A DNA stretch of 64,000 nt from an uncultured Succinivibrio sp. Lineage in GTDB: Bacteria; Pseudomonadota; Gammaproteobacteria; Enterobacterales; Succinivibrionaceae. Below, one piece after another: positions 1-8,290 of this stretch. The stretch's first letter is position 1; the number at the start of each line of letters is the position of its first letter. The stretch covers positions 58,113-122,112 of the forward strand of contig CAAGAC010000030.1 of the NCBI GenBank assembly GCA_900767695.1, given 5' to 3'. The notes under the pieces are model-generated. The model was not told the origin of the DNA, made no database searches, and saw nothing but the letters and a program-made list of their open reading frames with translations. Position numbers and translations under genes: made by a program.

Positions 1-136
1 TTTCTTCGGGAGCGGCATCCTGGGGCCTTGCCTCGGCGGTGGATGCCAGGGCCTGGCCTTGCTCGCCGACGGGCTTTTGCGCCTCGTCATTCTTGTCCTT
101 GCCCTTCTTTTCCCCGAATATGCGAAATATCGACAT
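1..136 (-). CDS. ftsY: FtsY, SRP receptor GTPase (N-terminal fragment, runs off the window)
   Basis: Only the first 45 codons are inside the window; they begin MSIFRIFGEKKGKDKND and continue as an Ala/Gln/Glu-rich stretch. A short basic amphipathic start followed by an acidic low-complexity A domain is typical of FtsY, the signal recognition particle receptor that docks ribosome-SRP complexes at the inner membrane. The GTPase (NG) domain would lie upstream of position 1. The call rests mainly on the divergent arrangement with rsmD, which is conserved in gammaproteobacteria, plus the compatible N-terminus. It could in principle be another charged N-terminus. Confidence 0.72.
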   Translation of the reverse strand, partial: MSIFRIFGEKKGKDKNDEAQKPVGEQGQALASTAEARPQDAAPEE

Positions 137-403
137 GCGATCTCCTGGTGGCGCCTGGGCGCAGGATTGATTGCGCCTGAGCTGCTTTCAATTTCATGGG
201 ATGGCTTGCCGCCGCCAGCTTAAGCGGGGCATGAGCGGCAGTTTAGTCAGGCGCTTCATGATTATCAACGGCTCTGCCGTATGATCGTGGAAGGCGTCAG
301 CCGCATGGCGGACGCTTCATCAATGATATTGCTTTATGGCCCGATTAGGCCCGTCCCTGGGCTGTTTTTGCGGGATTTTCGCAGTGCGCGGGAGATTTAA
401 CGG

Positions 404-964
404 ATGGAAGAGAGCAGGCACGAGGTGAGGATTGCAGGCGGCAGGCTGCGCGGAAGGATGCTCAGGGTGCTCGACGCCGAGGGACTGAGGCCCACGCCCG
501 ACCGGGTGCGCGAGAGCGTTTTCAACTGGCTTGGTGACAGCTGCAATGGCGCGCGCGTGCTCGACCTGTTCTCAGGAAGCGGCGCGATGGGCATCGAGGC
601 CTACTCGCGCGGCGCATCATCGGTGACGCTCGTGGAGAACAACCCCGAGTGCGCGCAGCTCCTTCGAGAGGAGTGCGACGGGTTCGAGGAGGTCGAGGTG
701 GTGGAGTCGGACGCGCTTTCCTATCTTGACCGCGCCGAAGGCACATTCAGCCTCGTCTTCCTCGATCCGCCCTACAGATCAGGCCTGCTTGCCAAGGCCC
801 TGAGGAAGCTCGCCTCGCGCGGCCTCATCAGCGCCTCGACCATCCTCTACGTCGAGATGAGCGCCTCCGACTCCATCAGCGTGCCTGGCTACGAGTGCAT
901 CCGCGAGCAGGCGGCAGGCCAGGTCAAGTTTGCGCTGTGGAAAAAAAGCTCCCTGCTGCTTTGA
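404..964 (+). CDS. rsmD: 16S rRNA (guanine-966 N2)-methyltransferase RsmD
   Basis: The enzyme methylates N2 of G966 in 16S rRNA using S-adenosylmethionine, acting on assembled 30S particles. The 186-residue protein has the SAM-binding motif VLDLFSGSGAMG at about residues 52-63 and the catalytic FLDPPY motif at about 119-124, with a GRLRGR start typical of the family. Length matches the family (E. coli about 198). It is divergent from ftsY, as in many gammaproteobacteria. Its last codons also encode the terminator hairpin of the opposing dehydrogenase gene (941-976). Confidence 0.95.
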   Translation: MEESRHEVRIAGGRLRGRMLRVLDAEGLRPTPDRVRESVFNWLGDSCNGARVLDLFSGSGAMGIEAYSRGASSVTLVENNPECAQLLREECDGFEEVEVVESDALSYLDRAEGTFSLVFLDPPYRSGLLAKALRKLASRGLISASTILYVEMSASDSISVPGYECIREQAAGQVKFALWKKSSLLL

Positions 965-976
965 GCACCAGGGAGC
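941..976 (-). terminator. Rho-independent terminator of the idnD-like gene, nested in rsmD
   Basis: GCTCCCTG (948-955) pairs with CAGGGAGC (969-976). On the minus strand the stem is followed by seven T residues (947-941). It therefore ends transcription of the 1004-2059 gene, while the stem and T-tract overlap the last codons of rsmD on the plus strand. Confidence 0.8.
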
Positions 977-1003
977 CTTGCCTAGACAGGATCTTTTAGT
1001 GGC

Positions 1004-2059
1004 TTATTCAGGCTTGTAGCCGTTGAAGTCGTACTCGACCTTCATGGTCGAGGGCGACAGGGCCGCTTCCATGCCCTCGACGCACTTGGAGGCGTCGAAG
1101 GAGGCGGAGAGCAGTGGCAGCGGGTTGATCAGGCCGCGGTCGAGGGCCGAGACGACAGCCGGGAACTCGTCGTAGAAGCGGAACACGGAGTGCCACTTGA
1201 TGCCCTTGACGGCAAACTGGCCGAAGTCCTTGGGCTCGTGGCCGACGCCGTACATGCCGACCTGGGCGATGATGGCGGTCGGGCGGACCAGCTTCATCAG
1301 CTGGGCGCAGGCAAAGCCGTTGCCGGTGGCCTCGATGCCGAGATCGAAGCTGCCCTTGTGCTCGCACCACTTCTCGATCTGCTCGGGGTTCTCCTTGGAG
1401 TTGCAGACCACGTCCGCGCCCATCTGCTGGGCGACCTTCAATGTCTCGGAGCGGATGTCGATGGCGGTGACGCTGGAGGCGCCGAGGGTCTTGGCGGCGG
1501 CGACGCAGAGGCAGCCGATCGGGCCGGCGCCCATCACGACCACGCTCTTGCCAAGCAGGTTGCCCAGGGCGTTGATGCCGCTGTAGGCGATCCCCAGGGG
1601 CTCGGCGAAGGCGCCGACCTCGGGCTTTAGGTGGTGGACGACGCCGCACTGGGTCTCATGGACGGTCACGTAGTCGGCGAAGAGGCCGGTGGTGTGCGGG
1701 AAGAGGGCGGCGGAGCCCAAGTGCTGCACGTGCTCGCAGTAGGTGTACATGTGGCGCTGGCAGTAGTAGCACTTGAAGCAGGGGCGGGCGGGCCTCATGA
1801 CGACCATGTCGCCCTTCTTGACGGTGGTGACCTCGGGACCGACTTCCTCGACGATGCCGCAGCCCTCGTGGCCGATGGTCAGGGGCTCCCTGACGACAAT
1901 GGCCGAGCCGTTGCTGCCCTGGGTGTAGTAGTGCTGGTCGGATCCGCAGATGCCGCCGGTCAGCATCTTGACGATCACCTCGTGCGGATCGTTGATCTTT
2001 GCGTCGGGCACGTCCTCGAAACGGAGGTCCAGCTTCTTGTGAAGAACAATGGCTTTCAT
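1004..2059 (-). CDS. Zinc-dependent medium-chain dehydrogenase, L-idonate 5-dehydrogenase-like
   Basis: This 351-residue MDR-family protein probably oxidises a polyol or sugar acid with NAD(P)+. Catalytic zinc ligands are visible as Cys38 (GGICGSD), His64-Glu65 (GHEGCG) and Glu153 (FAEP); four structural-zinc cysteines lie at 94, 97, 100 and 108. The Rossmann motif GAGPIG is at 177-182. Segments such as GSAALFPHTTG and LINPLPLLSA closely resemble E. coli IdnD (recalled sequence). The gene stands alone, without idnO, idnK or a regulator beside it, and a GntR/IdnR-like operator sits 37 bp upstream. Sorbitol or xylitol dehydrogenase activity is the main alternative, so no symbol is assigned. Confidence 0.82.
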   Translation of the reverse strand: MKAIVLHKKLDLRFEDVPDAKINDPHEVIVKMLTGGICGSDQHYYTQGSNGSAIVVREPLTIGHEGCGIVEEVGPEVTTVKKGDMVVMRPARPCFKCYYCQRHMYTYCEHVQHLGSAALFPHTTGLFADYVTVHETQCGVVHHLKPEVGAFAEPLGIAYSGINALGNLLGKSVVVMGAGPIGCLCVAAAKTLGASSVTAIDIRSETLKVAQQMGADVVCNSKENPEQIEKWCEHKGSFDLGIEATGNGFACAQLMKLVRPTAIIAQVGMYGVGHEPKDFGQFAVKGIKWHSVFRFYDEFPAVVSALDRGLINPLPLLSASFDASKCVEGMEAALSPSTMKVEYDFNGYKPE

Positions 2060-2095
2060 CTTTTGCGTCCTATCCTGATTAAGTTGGCTAGTTGG

Positions 2096-2111
2096 ATGTT
2101 ATTGGTAACAC
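2096..2111. promoter_or_regulatory. GntR/IdnR-like operator upstream of the idonate-type dehydrogenase
   Basis: ATGTTATTGGTAACAC contains the palindrome TGTTA-N4-TAACA. This matches the ATGTTA-N4-TAACAT pattern known for the LacI-family regulators GntR and IdnR of E. coli gluconate and idonate genes. It lies 37 bp upstream of the ATG at 2059, where a repressor or activator of this family would act. The regulator itself is not in the window. Confidence 0.5.
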
Positions 2112-2290
2112 TAAGGCTGATTTTAGAGCACGATTGCAGGAAAAAACGGTCTTGAACGCTGGATCCGAAGGTATCGGCGAGATTTGCCACATGGATCAAA
2201 AATACGGTCATATGGCGGAATTTGATCTGGTATATCAGGGCTTGGGCGAGGCGCTTTTGCCCATGATGCTTGGATCCAAGAACGGCTTTG

Positions 2291-3181
2291 TCAGCGCTTC
2301 TGGCGCCCTTCCTGCACTAAGGTGCGGTGCCTCACCTGGGCCGCGACCCCTGCCTTGTTGAAGCGGTCTGCAAGCTGCTGGGCGATGTAGACGCTGCGGT
2401 GGCGCCCGCCGGTGCAGCCGATGGCCACGGTGAGGTAGCTGCGGTTGCTCTTCTCGATGGATTGGAGCCAGGTCGAGAGCAGGTTGTAGATCATATCGGC
2501 GTACCTGTCGACCTCGGGGTGCTCGTGGAAGAAGTCGATGATCGGCTGGTCCAGTCCCGTGTAGCTGCGAAGCTCCTTCTTCCAGAAGGGGTTTGGCAGG
2601 AAGCGCGAGTCGAAGACGAAGTCGGCGTCCATCGCCAGCCCGTCCTTGAAGCCGAACGACTCGAAGATTATTACGAGCTTCTTCTCTGGCTTGCCCTGCA
2701 CGAGCACGGTGATCTGGCGGGCAAGCTCGTGGATGGAGATGCTCGTGGTGTCGATCCTGAGATCTGCAACCGAGGAGATGCGCTGGAGCATGTCGCTCTC
2801 GCGGCTGATGGCCTCGTCAAGAGACAGGGACTTGAGCGACAAGGGGTGCAGGCGGCGCGACTCGGAGTAGCGGCGCACCAGGGCCTCGTCGCTGGCGTCG
2901 AGGTAGACGATGGTCGAGCGGATGTCAGGATCATGGCGGGCCGTGCGGTACAGCTCGCTCACCAGCGCCTGATCGCGCTCGCCCGAATGGAGGATGGTGC
3001 GGATGTCGATGGAGACTGCGAGCTTTGGATAGTGCTCCTTGGCCATTGTGATGAGTTTGCCCAGGAACACCACCGGCAGGTTGTCGATGCAGTAGAAGCC
3101 GAGATCCTCAAGGACCCTCAGCGCGACTGTTTTGCCCGAGCCTGAACGGCCGGAGATCACGAATAGCTGGACACTACCCAT
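2291..3181 (-). CDS. rapZ: RNase adapter protein RapZ
   Basis: RapZ binds the small RNA GlmZ and presents it to RNase E, so controlling glucosamine-6-phosphate synthase and cell-envelope precursor supply. The 296-residue protein carries the P-loop GRSGSGKT at 11-18 and, in the C-terminal RNA-binding domain, GCTGGRHRS at about 255-263. Length and motifs match the family (E. coli 284). It follows ptsN by 12 bp in the conserved rpoN-hpf-ptsN-rapZ order. The npr gene that usually follows is absent here, and the idonate-type dehydrogenase takes its place. Confidence 0.95.
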   Translation of the reverse strand: MGSVQLFVISGRSGSGKTVALRVLEDLGFYCIDNLPVVFLGKLITMAKEHYPKLAVSIDIRTILHSGERDQALVSELYRTARHDPDIRSTIVYLDASDEALVRRYSESRRLHPLSLKSLSLDEAISRESDMLQRISSVADLRIDTTSISIHELARQITVLVQGKPEKKLVIIFESFGFKDGLAMDADFVFDSRFLPNPFWKKELRSYTGLDQPIIDFFHEHPEVDRYADMIYNLLSTWLQSIEKSNRSYLTVAIGCTGGRHRSVYIAQQLADRFNKAGVAAQVRHRTLVQEGRQKR

Positions 3182-3193
3182 TTCAAGCGGAGA

Positions 3194-3694
3194 TCATTCC
3201 TCTGCCTCGGCGCCGGGGCGGCTAGCCATCGAGTCCAGCATCGCGTCGGCCTGGCCTAGCAGCTTTCTGATCTTCCAGTCCTCGTTTCTGGCAAGCCTGA
3301 GCGAGTTCAGCAGATCCTGGTTTGAGAACACGTCAGTGATGTTCTGCAGAAGCTGCGACACGGCGTCGCAGTCATCGTCTTCGCTCACAAAAAGAGTATA
3401 CGCGATATCTATGCTCTGAGGGTCCGCGTCTATCGAGCTGAACGAGACCGGTGCGTCGAGTATGCTCAGTATCCCAAGCGTCCTGCTTATTCCCGGGACG
3501 GCGGCGTGCGGCAGGGCGATGCCGTTGTAGAAGACCGTGGTGCCGTACTCCTCGCGGGCGTTGAGCGCGCGGATGAGGGTGCCGCTGTCGGCCTTGAGCG
3601 CCTCGGAGGCGCAGTCGGCGATCTCCTCGAACAGCCGCTTGCGGCTGAAGCAGAACAGCGGCGACAGCACCAGGGAATTAGACAGGATCTTCAC
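3194..3694 (-). CDS. ptsN: Nitrogen-PTS enzyme IIA PtsN
   Basis: PtsN is the terminal phosphate acceptor of the regulatory nitrogen phosphotransferase chain (PtsP-Npr-PtsN). In its unphosphorylated form it regulates potassium transport and other systems. The 166-residue protein has a fructose-type EIIA fold with the phosphorylatable histidine at about residue 63 in GIALPHA. The family usually shows GIAIPHG at this point. It sits between hpf and rapZ, as in other gammaproteobacteria, separated from hpf by a 69-bp gap with a strong hairpin. Confidence 0.92.
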   Translation of the reverse strand: MKILSNSLVLSPLFCFSRKRLFEEIADCASEALKADSGTLIRALNAREEYGTTVFYNGIALPHAAVPGISRTLGILSILDAPVSFSSIDADPQSIDIAYTLFVSEDDDCDAVSQLLQNITDVFSNQDLLNSLRLARNEDWKIRKLLGQADAMLDSMASRPGAEAEE

Positions 3695-3716
3695 GAGCGC
3701 GCCCTCCAGACACGGC

Positions 3717-3741
3717 GATGCCCCGCACCGGGCGGGGCATC
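3717..3741. other. Intercistronic hairpin between hpf and ptsN
   Basis: GATGCCCCGC (3717-3726) pairs perfectly with GCGGGGCATC (3732-3741) across a 5-nt loop. There is no T-tract on the minus strand, so it more likely stabilises the hpf mRNA 3' end or limits readthrough than acts as a full terminator. Confidence 0.5.
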
Positions 3742-3763
3742 AATCATCTCACAAAGTCCAGGA

Positions 3764-4051
3764 TCATTCCTGCTTGAGCTTTTCCTTGTACTTGACAAGC
3801 TGGCGGTCGACCTTGTCGATGAGCCCGTCTATGGCCGGGTACATGCTCTCGGCCTCGGCCTCGGTGTGGAGGTTGCCGCCGGCAACCGCGACATCAGCCT
3901 TGGCGATGTGGGTCAGGTTGTCCACAGTCAAGGTGACGGTGATGGAAGTGACCAGCTCCCCCTTGCGCTCGAGCTTCTTGAACTTGTCGTTCACATAGTC
4001 CTTGAGAGCGTCAGTGAGCTTGATACCCACGCCTTGTACTTTCAACTGCAT
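3764..4051 (-). CDS. hpf: Ribosome hibernation promoting factor HPF (short form)
   Basis: HPF binds the decoding centre of resting ribosomes and favours 100S dimers. The 95-residue protein is the short type found in gammaproteobacteria. It begins MQLKVQGVGIKLTDALKDYV, matching the family's IxGxxxxxTxAIxxYV start, and ends in the usual basic region. It lies between rpoN and ptsN. A near-consensus sigma-70 promoter (4118-4146) sits in front of it, so hpf-ptsN-rapZ can be transcribed separately from rpoN. Confidence 0.93.
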   Translation of the reverse strand: MQLKVQGVGIKLTDALKDYVNDKFKKLERKGELVTSITVTLTVDNLTHIAKADVAVAGGNLHTEAEAESMYPAIDGLIDKVDRQLVKYKEKLKQE

Positions 4052-4117
4052 ATTTCGTCCTTAATCCGGCTTTGCCGAATGGCGTCTTAACGCTGCATTC
4101 ACAGCAGCTTCAATTTC

Positions 4118-4146
4118 ATAATAAGGTCAACGCGGCAGCGTTTCAA
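4118..4146 (-). promoter_or_regulatory. Sigma-70 promoter for hpf-ptsN-rapZ
   Basis: On the minus strand TTGAAA (4146-4141) is separated by exactly 17 bp from TATTAT (4123-4118). This would start transcription about 60 nt upstream of hpf. It is the best -35/-10 pair seen by eye in the window. Confidence 0.6.
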
Positions 4147-4214
4147 AGCCATTGATCAAAATTTGAGGGGCAATGATCTGAATTTGTGACTGGCGCTTGA
4201 TTGCAGCGCAAAAA

Positions 4215-5723
4215 TCAGGCAAGACGTTTGCGCTGGGAGGAGGAGGCGATTCCCAAAACGTCACGGTACTTGGCGACGGTGCGCCTGGCGACCTGGAAGC
4301 CCTCCTTGGAGAGGATCTCGGCTATCTTGCTGTCCGAGAGCGGCTTGACCGGGTTCTCCGATCCCACCAGCTCCTTGATCCTCGCGCGGATCGCGGTCGA
4401 GGAGACGGCGTCGCCGCTCTCCGAGCTCAGACTCGACGAGAAGAAGTACTTGAGCTCGTAGGTGCCGCGCGGGGTGGACATGTACTTGCCGGTGGTGATC
4501 CTCGAGACCGTGGACTCGGAGAGGCCGACCTTGTCGGCGACGTCGTTGAGGATCATCGGGTGCATCCCCGACTCGCCGCGGGCCATGAAGTCCTGCTGTC
4601 CCTCGACTATGGCCGAGGCGACCTTGAGCAGGGTGCTGTTGCGCTGCTCGATGCTGTTTAGCAGCGATCTCGCGTCCTGCTCGCAGTTCTTGAAGAAGGC
4701 GCGGTCTCGCTCGCTGGTGACCTTGGCCGCCATCTCCATGATCTTCTTGTCAAAGCGCACTCTCGGGAGCACGCCGTCGATAAGCTGGGCGACGTACAAG
4801 CCGCCTTCCCTCACCACCCTGACCTCGGGGATGATGAAGTCGTCCTTCTCGCGGCTCGAGTAGATCCAGGGGCGGGGGTTCAGCGACTGGATGAGCAGGA
4901 CCGCCTCCTTGAGCTGCGGCTCCTTCACGTGAAGCTTCGAGCACAGCGTGCGGAAGTCCCTCACCGAGAGCTCGCGCAGGTAGGAGGAGACGATGCGCAG
5001 CGCGTTGTCGCGCGCAGGCGACGGATCCCTGGCCTCAAGCTGGATCTGCAGGCACTCCTGCACCGAGCGCGAGCCAACGGCCAGCGGATCGTAGTGCTGG
5101 ACGAGCTTGAGCACGCTCAGGACATCGTCCTCGGTGATCCCGGAGAATGCGGCTCCGGCGGCCGTGGCGATGTCGGAGAGCGGCTCCTTGAGGTATCCCG
5201 AGTCGTCGATGCCGTCGATGATCGCCTCGGCGATCGCGCGGTCGCGGCCCTTGAGCGGGGAGAGGTTGAGCTGCCACATCAGGTGGTCGCGCAGGCTCTC
5301 GGTGGTGTGGCCCTCGTAGGGGGCGTCGGTCACCGGGCCGCGGGAGGCGCGCGTGCCGGCGGAGGGGCTGTCGGTGTCGTGCATGCCCTCGGAGGATCCC
5401 TGCTTTTGCGAGTCCGAGGAGAAGTTCATCAGCGGGGTGCTGTCGCTCAGGTCCGAGGAGACCTGCTGGGCCTTGACCGACGAGTCGTCGTCGAAGGGGT
5501 TGAAGCCGCCGCCGTCGTCGTCCTGCGTATCAAGCGGCTGGGCGGCCGAGCCCTCGTCGCTCACCTTGAGCAGCGGGTTCATCTCAGCCTTCTGCTCTAT
5601 CTCCTGGGCAAGCTCGAGCGTGGGGAGGTGCAGCAGCTTTATCGCCTGCTGCATCTGCGGGGTCATGACAAGGCGCTGGCTCTGGTTCTGGACCAGTTGC
5701 ATCGAGTTGTTGAATCCCGCCAT
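4215..5723 (-). CDS. rpoN: RNA polymerase sigma-54 factor RpoN
   Basis: Sigma-54 directs RNA polymerase to -24/-12 promoters that need an AAA+ activator. The 502-residue protein shows the Gln/Leu-rich activator-interacting region I at the N-terminus (MQLVQNQSQRLVMTPQMQQA), a long acidic region II (about 60-130), a core-binding domain, and the RpoN box ARRTVAKYRD at about 479-488. It follows lptB by 26 bp and precedes hpf, the standard order. The acidic linker is longer than in E. coli, giving a slightly larger protein (E. coli 477). Confidence 0.97.
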   Translation of the reverse strand: MAGFNNSMQLVQNQSQRLVMTPQMQQAIKLLHLPTLELAQEIEQKAEMNPLLKVSDEGSAAQPLDTQDDDGGGFNPFDDDSSVKAQQVSSDLSDSTPLMNFSSDSQKQGSSEGMHDTDSPSAGTRASRGPVTDAPYEGHTTESLRDHLMWQLNLSPLKGRDRAIAEAIIDGIDDSGYLKEPLSDIATAAGAAFSGITEDDVLSVLKLVQHYDPLAVGSRSVQECLQIQLEARDPSPARDNALRIVSSYLRELSVRDFRTLCSKLHVKEPQLKEAVLLIQSLNPRPWIYSSREKDDFIIPEVRVVREGGLYVAQLIDGVLPRVRFDKKIMEMAAKVTSERDRAFFKNCEQDARSLLNSIEQRNSTLLKVASAIVEGQQDFMARGESGMHPMILNDVADKVGLSESTVSRITTGKYMSTPRGTYELKYFFSSSLSSESGDAVSSTAIRARIKELVGSENPVKPLSDSKIAEILSKEGFQVARRTVAKYRDVLGIASSSQRKRLA

Positions 5724-5749
5724 TGCTCCTCCTGCCGCTTCATTCCGCC

Positions 5750-6475
5750 TCAGATGGTGAAGTCGTGCCCCAGGTACACGTCCTTCACCTGATCGTTCCT
5801 CTGCACCTCCTCTGGGGTGCCCTGCGCGATTAGCTCGCCGTTGCTGACGATGTAGGCGCGCTCGCAGACCCCGAGGGTCTCCCTCACGTTGTGGTCGGTG
5901 ATGAGGATCCCGATCCCGCGCTCCTTGAGGTGGGTGATGATGTTCTTGATCTCCGACACCGAGATCGGGTCGACGCCGGCGAAGGGCTCGTCGAGCAGGA
6001 TGAACTTGGGCTCGGCGGCCAGGGCGCGCGCGATCTCGACGCGGCGGCGCTCGCCGCCCGAGAGGGACATGCCCAGGTTGTCGCGCAGCGGCGCGACGTT
6101 GAACTCCTCGAGCAGGCGGTTGACCTTCTCGATGCGCTCCTGGCGCGAAAGCCCGTGACGGAGCTCCATGACTCCCATCAGGTTCTGCCAGACGGTGAGC
6201 TTCCTGAAGATCGAGTTCTCCTGCGGCAGGTAGCCGATGCCAGCTCTGGCGCGCATGTGCATGGGCAGCGAGGTTATGTCCTTTCCGTCGAGCAGGATCT
6301 GCCCTCCCTCCGACGAGATGATCCCGACGATCATGTAGAACGAGGTGGTCTTGCCCGCGCCGTTGGGTCCGAGCAGGCCGACTATGGAGCTGCTCTGGAC
6401 GCTGATGCTCACGTCCTTGACCACGGTGCGGTTGCGGTAGGTCTTCTTGAGGTGGATGGCGCTAAGCTCGCTCAT
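5750..6475 (-). CDS. lptB: LPS export ABC transporter ATPase LptB
   Basis: LptB powers extraction of LPS from the inner membrane with LptFG and passes it to LptC and LptA. The 241-residue protein has Walker [10 protein letters not shown] (36-44), the signature LSGGE (138-142) and Walker B FILLDEP (158-164). The start [11 protein letters not shown] at 6475 overlaps the lptA stop by 4 bp (ATGA), showing translational coupling. In-frame sequence further upstream belongs to the lptA region and is not coding in this frame. Confidence 0.96.
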   Translation of the reverse strand: MSELSAIHLKKTYRNRTVVKDVSISVQSSSIVGLLGPNGAGKTTSFYMIVGIISSEGGQILLDGKDITSLPMHMRARAGIGYLPQENSIFRKLTVWQNLMGVMELRHGLSRQERIEKVNRLLEEFNVAPLRDNLGMSLSGGERRRVEIARALAAEPKFILLDEPFAGVDPISVSEIKNIITHLKERGIGILITDHNVRETLGVCERAYIVSNGELIAQGTPEEVQRNDQVKDVYLGHDFTI

Positions 6476-7026
6476 TTGGCCGCCCCGCCCTTCTTGCCGC
6501 CGTCGTCGGACTTCATCTCCTGCGGGATGAAGGTGCTGTGCACCCTGCCGTCCTCGCTGTTGGTGTTGTTGGCCTTCATCTTCTGGGTGTTGAAGTTGTA
6601 CTCGATGTGGTTGCCAGAGACGTGCGACTCGCCCTGCCACACGGTGGCGTTGCCAGTGAGAACAATGTCGCCAGTCTGGGGGTAGTAGTTGAGCACGGCC
6701 GACTCGGATCTCAGGATCTTGCCGTTGTCGAGCAGCTGCTTGAACTTGACCGGCTTGCCCCAGGAGTTGACCTCCTTGACCTCGTTCTTCTCGTCACGGA
6801 CGATCTCGGCCTTGTCGGCGAAGACCTCGATGGAGCCCTGGGTGGCGTGCACGCGGTCGATGAAGTAGAGCTTGTTGGCCTCCAAGTCGGCAAGCTGCTG
6901 CACCGACTCGACGTTGAGTGGCTTGTCGGTGTCGTCCTTGAGCGCGAAGGCCGTGCCGGGCAGGACGAGCATGGCGAGGCTAGTTGCTGCCGCCGCCAGT
7001 GCTGTTGTAGTACGTAGAGTGGACAT
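6472..7026 (-). CDS. lptA: LPS periplasmic bridge protein LptA
   Basis: LptA forms the periplasmic beta-jellyroll bridge that carries LPS between LptC and LptD. The 184-residue precursor has a Sec signal peptide ending near TAFA (about residue 28), followed by an OstA-type domain with KPLNVESVQ and [24 protein letters not shown] strands. It overlaps the end of lptC by 47 bp and lptB by 4 bp. The C-terminus is a Lys/Gly-rich tail, as in E. coli. Confidence 0.93.
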   Translation of the reverse strand: MSTLRTTTALAAAATSLAMLVLPGTAFALKDDTDKPLNVESVQQLADLEANKLYFIDRVHATQGSIEVFADKAEIVRDEKNEVKEVNSWGKPVKFKQLLDNGKILRSESAVLNYYPQTGDIVLTGNATVWQGESHVSGNHIEYNFNTQKMKANNTNSEDGRVHSTFIPQEMKSDDGGKKGGAAK

Positions 7027-7564
7027 TGTCGCTGAATCTCATGATGTTTTTATTGCTGTCGTACGAGAACCCGGTGCCTGAGTCAACCCATCCCTCCCCG
7101 TAGATGGTGGTCGGATCGGGGCTTGTGATTAAACCGGTCTTGGGGTCGTAGTGCAGGCTCTGCGTCTCGAACCTGCGCACCTGGCTGCCCTCGTGCTCGG
7201 GCACTCCGACCACGTCGCCCTTCATGTCGACGAAGTCGCCGTCGCGGGCCTGGCCCTCCCTGGAGCTTACCGCCCAGATCTCGTCCTTTCCCTGCAAGCT
7301 GGTGCGGTAGGAGTGCACCACGGGGTTTTCAAAGCTGTAGAGCTTGGCCTTCTCGTGGTACACCGCCACGTCGGCCTTGAGCGCGCGGTAGCGCCTTCCG
7401 TCAGGCGAGTAGAGCATGCCCGAGAAGCCGTGCGAGGTGTAGGTGCCCTTGTCCGGCAGGGCCTGCTGCTCCTTGGTCGAGAGCAGGCCGCTGTAGAGGT
7501 ACAGCAACAGCGCCGCCGCCGCGAACAGCAGCATGAAGAGGTAGTTCTTGAAGTAGGAGGTCAT
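6980..7564 (-). CDS. lptC: LPS export protein LptC
   Basis: LptC is a bitopic inner-membrane protein that receives LPS from LptBFG and hands it to LptA. The 194-residue product has one N-terminal transmembrane helix (about residues 6-28) and a periplasmic jellyroll domain. It overlaps kdsC by 4 bp (ATGA) and lptA by 47 bp, so the four genes kdsC-lptC-lptA-lptB form one translationally coupled unit. Sequence similarity in this family is low, so position in the operon is important evidence. Confidence 0.9.
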   Translation of the reverse strand: MTSYFKNYLFMLLFAAAALLLYLYSGLLSTKEQQALPDKGTYTSHGFSGMLYSPDGRRYRALKADVAVYHEKAKLYSFENPVVHSYRTSLQGKDEIWAVSSREGQARDGDFVDMKGDVVGVPEHEGSQVRRFETQSLHYDPKTGLITSPDPTTIYGEGWVDSGTGFSYDSNKNIMRFSDNVHSTYYNSTGGGSN

Positions 7565-8127
7565 TTCAGGAGCCTGCCGGAGAGATCCATGGCGCCCTTG
7601 GCCATCATGATGAGATCGCAGATCTCGCGCACCGCCCCGCGGCCGCCCGCCATGTGCATGGGCAGGTCGACGTAGCGCAGGATGTAGGGGTGCGCGTCTG
7701 AGGGGCAGGCGGAGATCCCGGCGCGGCTGAACATCGGGAGATCGTTCAGGTCATCGCCGATGGCGGCGCTCTCCCCGACCGAAATCCCGAGCTTCTCCTG
7801 AAGCGCCGCCGCGGCCTCGTTCTTGCGGCCCTGGCCCTGGATCACGTGCTCTATCCTGCACTCGGCGCAGCGGCGCTCGGTGAGGCGCGCCTCCCTGCCC
7901 GTGATCACGGCGCAGACGCAGTCGGTGGTCCTCTGCATCTGGACTATCCCCAGGCCGTCCTTCGTGTGGAACCTCTTGAACTCGCCATCGCCGTTGTCGA
8001 GGTAGACCCCGCCGTCGGTGAGGGTGCCGTCGACGTCGAGCATCAGCAGGCGGATCTTCGAGAGGCGCTCGAGCATCTCGGGCTTGAGCGGTCCGTAGAT
8101 AGTCTCGATGTGTTTTTCGCTTGCCAT
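7561..8127 (-). CDS. kdsC: 3-deoxy-D-manno-octulosonate 8-phosphate phosphatase KdsC
   Basis: KdsC dephosphorylates Kdo-8-phosphate, the last step before CMP-Kdo activation. It is a compact HAD phosphatase of 188 residues with the nucleophile motif LMLDVDGTLTDG (Asp31, Asp33), the ITGR motif, and IGDDLNDLPM near the C-terminus. I chose the ATG at 8127 because a GGAGGA ribosome site lies about 10 nt upstream. A TTG at 8172 would add 15 residues but has no clear site. KdsD, which normally sits next to it, is missing here. Confidence 0.94.
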   Translation of the reverse strand: MASEKHIETIYGPLKPEMLERLSKIRLLMLDVDGTLTDGGVYLDNGDGEFKRFHTKDGLGIVQMQRTTDCVCAVITGREARLTERRCAECRIEHVIQGQGRKNEAAAALQEKLGISVGESAAIGDDLNDLPMFSRAGISACPSDAHPYILRYVDLPMHMAGGRGAVREICDLIMMAKGAMDLSGRLLK

Positions 8128-8290
8128 CTGCTGATGCTCCTCCGCCGCCCGGGGAGCTGGCTTTACAGCCAAGTGCCGCCGGGGCGATCTGCCAAAATTC
8201 GATTTACACGGTAAACTATGCCTGATTATAGCAATTTAAGCGCGCGCCCATGCCGGCATGGGCGCCGGACCGTTTAGCGGAGCTAAAGAG

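Noticed and set aside
2092..2361. Plus-strand open frame of 89 codons between the dehydrogenase and rapZ
   Set aside because: It overlaps rapZ antisense, has no ribosome site and covers the likely operator and promoter.
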